Positions 56,836-64,000 of a stretch of 64,000 bases of DNA are shown piece after piece. The stretch lies in assembly GCF_000005505.3 (NCBI RefSeq), contig NC_016133.3, positions 24,020,555-24,084,554 of the forward strand, in the 5' to 3' direction. Source of the stretch: Brachypodium distachyon. Its lineage: Eukaryota > Streptophyta > Magnoliopsida > Poales > Poaceae. Below the pieces are notes generated by a model. That model made no database searches. It was not told the DNA's origin and saw only the letters and a list, made by a program, of their open reading frames with translations. A program made the position numbers and the translations under genes. Each line of letters starts with the position of its first letter. The stretch's first letter is position 1.

Positions 56836-59800
56836 ATGGCGCCCCCCGCTCCCAAGAAAGGGAAAGGCTCCAAGAGGCCTGCAGCCGGTAGGAGTGAGGC
56901 GGCTTCCTAGAAGCTCGTCTCGGATAAGGACCAAAAGAGGAGGGAGCTGAGGGCCTCGTGCGCCTTCTTCCGGCCCGGCTACAACGGCGAGGCACTGGAC
57001 AAGGTCCGACACGCCGTCGCCTCGCGCTTCAACGAGTACGAGGAGACCCTCATTTCCCCCGCCGGTGCTGACCACCAGGAAACGACTTCCGGGTGTTCGC
57101 GTGCTTCATCCTTGCCGGGTTGGTGCCTCTGTACTCCCTGTTCCTCCATGCGCTCATGGAGGCCTACCAGCTCCGGGTGGCGCCGCTCCACCTCACCTCC
57201 CTCTTTCTCCTCGCTGTCTTCCAATTCCTCTGCGAGGGATTCATTGGGGTAATGCCATCGGTGGCATTATTCCGGCACTACTTCTACCCGCGCGTCGAGC
57301 AGGCGGGAGCAATGTCGTCGGGGGTGGTCTTCCGCGCCCGCGACCGGATGAAATCGAAGTTCATCATCCAGCCGGAGAAGAAAATCGAGAAGGAGTGGCG
57401 CGCGGACTGGTGCTGGGTCCACATGGAGGAGCCGGAGGAGTTCATCTTCACGCCCTCCGAGCTGCCAGGGCCCAACGATACCTAGCGGAACCGCTGCAGC
57501 CACGACGCCGAACTCCTCCCCATCGTCGAGCGGATCAAGGCCCTGCGGCTAGCAGGGCTCACCGACCTCGACGTGGCAAGCACCTACATCGGCCGGCGCA
57601 TCGCGCCGCTGCAGCTGCACTCCCGCCCCGCGTGGATGTACACGGGGCCCGGGGACACCACCCGTCTCCATCTCGGGGATGTGGCCCCGGAGGCCATCCA
57701 GGCGTGGGTGAAGGGGATCACCGGGGAGGACGCTCCCATCTCGAAGCTGCTGTCAGGGGCTCCTTCCCTCCATGCCGGTGTCCCGAGGCTGCACAGGATC
57801 ATCAGCTCCTACCCGCCCTGCGACGAGTGGGGGCTGATGTCCTACTCCCCTGCTTGGGCCCCGCGTCCCCCTCCGCCGGCAACCCACGGGAAGCGGACGC
57901 TCGTGGAGAGTGGGGGAGAATTGGAGCTCAGCTGGCCCGACCTGGAGTCCTCCGGCGACGAGGCGGGCCAGGTGGCCAGGGTCCGAGCGGCCCTTCTCAC
58001 GGAAGAGGAGGAGGAGGACGAAGACGACGTGCCCCTGATCGTGCGAAGATCAAGGGCGCCCGCGGCGGCCGCCGAAACTGCGGCGGCCTCCACGGCGACC
58101 GGGGGCGCGGCAACTCCTCGGGAGCCCATGGCCACGCCTAAGCGGGGGCTCTTCCGGGGTTTCGAGTTCCAGCTCCACCCCCTGAAGGACGGCACCCCGT
58201 CGGGAGCCAGCAAGAAGGGGAGAGCCGACTCGCCACCCGCCGCGCCGAGCAAAAGGACGCGCACCCGGGCCAGCGCCAGCACCGACCTGACTGGCGCAGG
58301 GGCCGGCGGCGCCGCCTTTGTGCCCACCGCCGACCCAATTCCAGTAGAGGAGGAGCCGGCAGCAGGTACCGATCTCCTCCTTGATCCCATGGCATTTGTT
58401 AATCCCGTCTGCTTACCTACAACTGTACCGCCTTCTAAATTCACAGGCGAAATCCAGCCCGCGGCAGGCGGCCTGGCGACAGGGGCCGGAATGGGAGGGG
58501 AGGAGTCCCTTCCCGCAAGTTTGGCAGCCCCGCAAGGTCCTCCCTTAGAGCCCCCTTGCGTTTATCGCTGGGCAACCCATCTTATTCCTGAATTCTAACT
58601 CCATTCTTTGTCGCAGTCCCGACTATGCCCACAATGGGAGCGGGCGCGGTGGTTGTTGACCTCGGCTCTGACGCCGAGGACGTAGGGACGAGGGAGGAGC
58701 CGGAAGGGGTTCCTGCGCCCAGCTCCCCCGCAACGGACGCGACGGAGGCGGCCCGCCGTCGCTATCAGGGCGAAGCTCGGTAGCGCGTCCCGGGCCATGC
58801 AGGCCGGGGGCGCGGATCCCGCGGTCACCCCGCAGGAGGCGCCCCCTACCAGGGGGACAGCGACTCCGCCATCCCACAACCCATGGGCGCAGGTGTGGAG
58901 GAGGCTGCGGCAGGGGAGCAGCAGGAGGCTCTGCCGCAAGCGGACGATGCCTTCCCCGGCCAAACAGTGGCGGCGAGGGCCTCGTCGTCATCCGCTGCTG
59001 CCTTCGGCCTGGACTCTGGCATCCTCGTCGGGCCAACTTGGGACCCAGTCACCTGGGACCCAAGCATCTACGACCAGGGGCACCAACTCCTCGACACGAT
59101 CAAGGAGCAGCAGCTGGCGTTCGTCACCTCCTTCAACCAGGTGAGGGAGCGCCACGAGCTCGCGAAGGGCCAGCCTAGCGAGGTGCGGCAGGCCGCTGAG
59201 AGGGAGCGGCAGGAGCTCTCCCGGCAGCGGGAGGAAGTGTGCCTGGCCCGGCAGGCCAAGGACGAAGCCGCAGCGCCGGTCATCCCCGAGGTGGAGCTCC
59301 CCCGGCAACTGGAGGCCCAGCGCGCCGAGCACCGGCAAGCTCTAGACTCGCTGGCCGAGGCGCACGAAAAGGCCGGGAAGGAGCACGAGGAGGTGCTAGC
59401 TACGGCCCAGGCTCGCCTCAACGAGAAGAGCGAGCTGGTCTGCAGCTACCTCTCCCAACTCCAGGGGCTGCGCACCAAGGTGGAGGAGCAGGCTAAGGCG
59501 GCGGAGGACGCGGCAATGGCGTCGGTGCGGCGGGAGAAGGAGTTCAACTCCGCCAAGGAGAGGAGCGCCCAGCTCGAATCCGAGGTGGCCGCCACCCGGG
59601 AGGAGCTTGTCAAGGCAGGCGAGGACAAGGTGGCCAAGGCCAAGGAGATTGCGCGGCAGGCGGACCTCCTCCGCAAGTCTAAGCACGCCGTAACGCTGGT
59701 GCGCAGCAACCATGCCACGCTGGTGGAGCAGCGGAGACCCTGAAGCTGCTCGAGATCGCCAAGGCGGTGCGCGACCTGTTGCCGTGATTCCAGCTGCGGG

Positions 59801-60138
59801 CCGCGCTGGTGGACGGCACGGACGTCAGCACTCTGATTCCGTTCTTCTCCGACATGGTGGGGAAGCTCGGGGCACTCGACGTGTGGCTCTCCAAGTTCTG
59901 CGACCGGGAGATCGCCACGTGCGCCAGGGATATCGCCAGGACGATCCTCCCCCGGGTACACCTCCGCCACCCGGACTTCCCCTTCGAAACACTGCTGGAC
60001 GCCTAGTCCGACTGCGACGACGGCCTCACCCACTGCCAGGCAGTGAGCCGGTTCGTCGACGAGGTGGTAGACTGGATGCAGAGGAAGCCGGAGCCCGAGC
60101 CGGAGCCAGAGCCCCCAGCGGAAGACGCCGGCACCTAG
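56836..60138 (+). pseudogene. Tat antisense gene, copy 2 (Transposase_28-type protein, near full length)
   Basis: The start ATG at 56836 (MAPPAPKKGKGSKRP) lies 80 bp from the LTR edge. The Transposase_28 domain runs over about 56930-57830: CAFFRPGYNGEALDKV, RVFACFILAGLVPLYSLF, FLCEGFIGVMPSVALF, TYIGRRIAPLQLHSRPAWMYTG. A basic/acidic low-complexity region follows, then a coiled coil of about 250 residues (EQQLAFVTSFNQVRERHEL ... KAKEIARQADLLRK) and a conserved tail (IPFFSDMVGKLGALDVWL). Putative introns: 58366-58446 and 58537-58616. Lesions: TAG at 56908, a 1-bp deletion near 57079, TAG at 57483-57485, a stop near 58783, a frameshift near 59735, TGA near 59787 and TAG near 60004. It probably used an antisense promoter in the LTR; its role is unknown. 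Confidence 0.78.
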
Positions 60139-61781
60139 TCGCTGCAGCCCCCTGCCAGTCCTCGTTTTATCTTCGTGTTTTTGCCTTTAAGTCCTGCCAG
60201 TGTCGTGCTTGGCGCCGTTCAAACAATTATAGTTTTATTAGTTCATGTAATCGCTTGTCACTTTTAAGAATTCATTGTTTGGTTCTGCTTAGTGCTCGTT
60301 TCTCATTCCCGAGGTTGACTCGCGGGGTGGATCTCCCGGCCTTCATGTGTTATGCCTTGTGTTGTCGGAGACTCGCGCGCCACAAACTTAACCGGACCAG
60401 GGACCCGGGACGGACCCGCAGTGCCGCCTGGGGCCAAGCGGCAGCGGCGAGCCACACCGCTTGCGGGACAGCCAGTCCCAAGCATGCGCTCACGGGACGG
60501 GCCCGCTAGCCGCACGAGGAGCGCACTCGCCCCGCAAGCGTCCTTCTAACACCCCAGCCACACGGAGGGCTCGAGCCACGCCAGCGAGCCAACGTTAAGC
60601 ATCGGAGAGTTTAGCGTCCAAGATTGTGTACTTAGCTGTTCGTTTTTTTACGCCCGGAATGCCTGCCGGAGGGATGCGGCAAGGGCGCTATGGCAGTGCA
60701 CCCTTCGGTGCTAAGCACGGACAACATGCATCACCAGAGCGCCGCCGCAGCAGCTCTCGCCTTGACCCGCCTGTTTGAGGGATGCAGCAGGAACGCTGTG
60801 GCGGGGCTACCGGTGCCAAGCACCGGTGGCGGCGCCCCCACAGCGTCTCCGCAGCAACCCTCGCCTCAGAGTTGCCTGGTGGAGAGGTGCGACAAGGATG
60901 CGATGGCCGTGCACCCATCGGCACTGAGCGCGGATGGCATGCACCACCATCGCGTCTCTGCGGCCTCCCTTGCCTCTGTAGCCGCCTTCTGGCCTCGCTC
61001 TGGGCTGCTCCATGGCCATCTCGCCCTTTTAGAGGCGCGGAGAAGAATCTTGCCACCACGCGCGCCTAGTCACCGCGGCACACGTGGTGCCACACCCCTT
61101 GCCGTGCGGTACGGGCCCTGCCACCGCGTGTGCCAAGTAGCCGCGGCACACGTGGCGGCTCCCTTCGGTTGTAGGAACCTCGGAGTGTGTTGAGAACCTC
61201 GAAGTGCGGTTGCTACGCACAACCGGGCACCGCTAAATGACACACGCCGTGAGAGACCCACGAGCATTACAGTGCGCACAACTCTGTCCTTGCCCTGCAT
61301 GACAGATTCTTGCCGAGCCCAAGGTGCTGCAATTTTTTTCGAAACACACGAAAAAAGATTAGCAACATGGATAGAGCACAGGCAACCCTCCTGCCTCCCA
61401 GCCCCCGGGCACAGAAGGGTCAATACCAAAGTTGGGTGTGTGCACTTTTCTATTTCAGGACGCAGCTCCTATGTGATGCGCGTTGCAGGGAGCCCGGCAA
61501 TGGCATGACCCCGTGCCGGAGTAATCCGGCAGCGGATTTTTGGTTTTCGAGGCTCCGGCAGCCCCCTGCTCACAACCAAGGATGGAAAGAGACTTCTGTG
61601 CACCTAAAGCAGGAGACAGAAGGGGGAAAAAACATGCAAGTAATCGAGGTAGCTTGAAATTCAGAGGAAAGTACTTATCTTTATTCACAGAAACTAGCGG
61701 TTTACAATCGGGGTTTGCCCGGCTACACTAGTTCGAGAGGCATGCTACCGGAGCATCACCTGTGGGTTGGGCTCCGCCGCT
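60139..61781. other. Spacer between antisense gene and integrase, copy 2
   Basis: No gene is seen. Islands shared with copy 1 are 60400-60430 (gggacggacccgcagtgcc), the repeat block 60670-60980, the A/T hairpin-like block 61330-61358 and 61575-61625 (gcaggagacagaag). Confidence 0.6.
60670..60980. repeat. GC-rich degenerate tandem repeat in Tat spacer, copy 2
   Basis: Three imperfect units of about 95-115 bp, each with a 'gatgcggcaagg/ggatgcgatgg' start, a 'gtgcaccc(t/a)tcgg' middle and a 'gcagc..ctcgcc / ctcccttgcc' end. Unit borders are approximate. Confidence 0.5.
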
Positions 61782-63011
61782 TCACGGGTAGAACTTGCAC
61801 AAGTGCTCAAGAATCCAACTGTTTTGCACTGGCAAGCCCTCTTCGGTTTCCAGCCGGACAGCCCCCGGCCTGGTCACCTGTACTACCCGTAAGGGGCCCT
61901 CCCATTTCGGAGCCAGCTTGTTCCCAGCCTTCGTTGCTTGTTTTCGGCGTAGGACAAGGTGTCCGATCTCGAGCTTCCGGGGACGAACCCGCCTGTCATG
62001 GCAACGGCGGAGTCCCTGCTGGTGGCGTGCAGCTCGCACAGCAGCTTGGCATCGAGGTTTTTCGATGAAGTTTAGATCGTCAACCCTCTGCTCCTGTTGG
62101 CTTTGGTTGCCGTACGTGCGTACCCGAGGGGATCCATGCTTGAACTCGAGGGGCAGCACCGCTTCTGCCCCGTAGACAAGGGCGAAAGGAGTTTCGCCCG
62201 TTGCCCGGCTAGGTGTGGTCCTGATCGACCACAACACGGGCTGGAGTTCTTCAACCCAGTGCTTCCCATGGCCTTTGAGCTTGTCAAAGGTTCTCGTCTT
62301 GAGTCCCCGCAGCACCTCTGCGTTGGCTCCCTCCGCCTGCCCGTTACTCCTCGGGTGAGCAACAGAAGCGAAGTGGATCTTTGTGCCCATGCCGTCGTAG
62401 TAGGCTTGGAACACGGTGCTTGTGAACTGTGTGCCGTTGTCGGTTATGATCGCGTTAGGCACACCGAACCTGCACACGATGCCTTTGAAGAACTTGATGG
62501 CCGCCTGAGCGGTCACCTTCCGCGATGGCTCCACTTCCACCCACTTGGAGAACTTGTGGATGGCCACGAGCAAGTACTCGTAGCCGCGGACTGCTCTCGG
62601 CAACTTGCCGACGATGTCAAGCCCCCAGACTGCGAACGGCCAGGAAGAGGAGATTACTTGCAGGGCCTACGCCGGCTGCTTGCTCCTCTTCTCGTGGAGT
62701 TGACATGCTTCGCACGTCCTGACTAGTTGCTCGACGTCAGCCAACGCCGTAGGCCAGTAGAAGCCGTGCCAGAATGCCTTGCCGACCAGAGCCCGGGAGG
62801 CCACATGGTGTGAACATGTGCCTTGATGTACCTCCTCCAGCAGCGCGCGCCCTTCGTCTTGGGGCACACAGAGGAGCTTCATCCCGTTTGCACGCCTCCG
62901 GTAGAGGTTCCCATCCACCAGGGCATACATCTTGGCTTGCCGAGCAAGGCGCTCTGCGGCGACGCCATCTTCCGGGAGGGATCCTCCCTTCAGGTAGCGG
63001 GCAATATCCAC
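61782..63011 (-). pseudogene. Tat integrase, copy 2 (catalytic core open)
   Basis: The zinc-binding part at about 62667-63011 is readable (GTCSHHVASRALVGK, CEACQLHEKRS). The core and C-terminal part, at 61782-62603, form one open frame with [40 protein letters not shown], an SRATGETPFALVYGAEAVLP block and the VRLETEEGLPVQNSW tail. The catalytic Asp and Glu positions are intact in these motifs. A break between the zinc part and the core (about 62605-62665) and the missing upstream pol make it non-functional. Confidence 0.8.
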
Positions 63012-63092
63012 CGCCCAAGGCGGGGTTTCCCTTTACAACATGCTCATCCTCACCACCGTAAACCAAAAACATATCCTTAGTCCTTCTCAAGT

Positions 63093-64000
63093 TGTAACAT
63101 CCCAAAAATTTCAAACTTTTACATGTGGATTGCATCCATGAGCATCATGTCACAATTGCATATTTGAATTCAAATTTTATCTCAAAAGGCTTTAAAAGTT
63201 TTTATTTCAATTTAAACCTTAGGGTTCACACCCATTTGAACTTTGGATCTTCAAACCAATAGGTTTTATGCATATACAAGCTATCCCATAATTTTTGGAT
63301 AATTATTTGGAGTTGAAAAAGTATTTTATTTAAATAGATATATGGCCCTAAAGGCATTTATAGGGCAAATGTATTTTTATATATTTTATTTTGAAGAGAA
63401 ACTACTTCCAAAGGTTGTATCATGGTAGAACATGATTTTACAAATTTTCTGGAATTTATTTGGACCAATTTGGAGTTCAAACTCAAAAGCTATCAAAGAA
63501 ATGCGAAAAACAGAAAAAGAAAATGCTAAAAGAAAAAAAAGGGAGAACCGGACCGGTCCGACCGCTTGGGCCGAACCAGCCCCGAACCGATCGCGCCCGA
63601 CCACACGCGAGCCGGCCCAGCCAGCTTGGTACGCCCGCGTGCGTGCCGTTGCCACTGACAGGTGGGGCCCACCTGTCAGGGCCTTCGTTCCTGAAGGAAA
63701 GCGCCCGCGCCGCCGCCGCGATTCCCGGCCGCCATCCGCACGCGCTCCCCGCCGCAATCTGCTCACCCCGACCTTCCCAAAACGCGCAGCCCGCGTCCCT
63801 ATAAAGCCCTCGCCGCCGAGCTTCTTTCCCCTCTCTTGCTCGCCTGAATCACTGCGCCCACGCCGCCCCATTCATCGCCGGAGTTCGCCCGCGTCGCCGC
63901 CGTTCTCCTTCGTCGCCGGTGAACCCTAAGGGTATGCGCCGCCATTTTTTCTTCCCCTCTTCCTCTACTCGTCCGGGCGCATCGTTTGACGCGCTTCTTC
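63093..64000 (+). mobile_element. LTR D, 3.1 kb family, left part only
   Basis: Starts TGTAACATCCCAAAAATTTC and follows LTR B closely for its first several hundred bases (cttttacatgtg.attgcatccat.agcatcatg). It is inserted in the integrase/RNase H interval of Tat copy 2 after CAAGT (63088-63092), the candidate target duplication. A TATA box (TATAAAG, 63800-63806) lies in the GC-rich part. The remainder lies outside the window. Confidence 0.82.

Larger units (their letters stand above)
55554..63092 (-). mobile_element. Ty3/gypsy Tat-type retrotransposon, copy 2 (right part beyond window)
   Basis: On the minus strand this is the 3' end of the element: integrase, spacer, antisense gene, polypurine tract and 3' LTR (55554-56756). 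It has the same order and the same spacer islands as copy 1 and the same orientation. The pol part is interrupted at 63092/63093 by another LTR. The left flank CTCGT (55549-55553) is the candidate target duplication. Confidence 0.88.

Noticed and set aside
57065..58141. 358-codon plus-strand frame overlapping the Transposase_28 region
   Set aside because: Wrong frame of the same gene. The Transposase_28 motifs lie in the frames at 57093-57485 and 57573-58598.
1..64000. CRISPR arrays, tRNA or rRNA genes, bacterial operons
   Set aside because: None seen. Repeats are LTRs, Helitron ends, a minisatellite and a microsatellite, and the genes have spliceosomal introns.

Overview
The window is nuclear DNA from a grass, most likely of the BEP clade. 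The reasons are a 29-exon gene for the homomeric, cytosolic-type acetyl-CoA carboxylase (ACC1) and a surrounding sea of nested grass-type retroelements. No rRNA, tRNA, bacterial-style operon or CRISPR array is visible. Species cannot be fixed from the sequence alone. The LTRs look like distant relatives of known Triticeae families rather than close copies.

Layout. 1-1578 is an LTR fragment. 1580 to about 18095 is a decayed minus-strand Ty3/gypsy element of the Tat type (two RNase H domains plus an extra gene on the opposite strand). It was later hit by a copia-type solo LTR (7978-9306) and a 3.9 kb solo LTR (12077-15952). 18180-25606 is a minus-strand multi-exon gene of unknown function; one of its introns holds a complete Ty1/copia element (18911-23734). 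25607-26200 separates that gene head-to-head from ACC1 (coding 27207-38018, plus strand). 38.7-44.5 kb holds a microsatellite, a broken grass hypothetical gene, a 5'-truncated LINE, a Helitron and a copia-type solo LTR. 44.5-64 kb is a deep nest: a LINE is interrupted by a small Helitron and by a 3.1 kb solo LTR that itself contains a sister 3.1 kb solo LTR. It is followed by a gypsy 5' end, an Angela-like copia LTR, a second Tat-type element (55554-63092) and another 3.1 kb-family LTR running off the window.

How the parts relate. ACC1 is the only gene that looks intact. Its 29 exons join without a frame break into 2263 codons with biotin carboxylase, biotin carrier (EVMKM) and carboxyltransferase regions. 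An in-frame stop just upstream of the ATG rules out an extension of this exon into a plastid transit peptide. Two consecutive introns use GC donors.

The most unusual system is the antisense gene carried by both Tat-type elements. It reads toward pol from the 3'-LTR side, encodes a Transposase_28-type N-terminus plus a long coiled coil, and has spliceosomal introns at matching positions in both copies. One intron is present in only one copy, and both copies share an amber codon at the same site. A second unexplained signal is a short block (AGGCAAG..., then CTTGA/TTGATCAT) following Cys-rich codons, kept in four strongly diverged LTRs.
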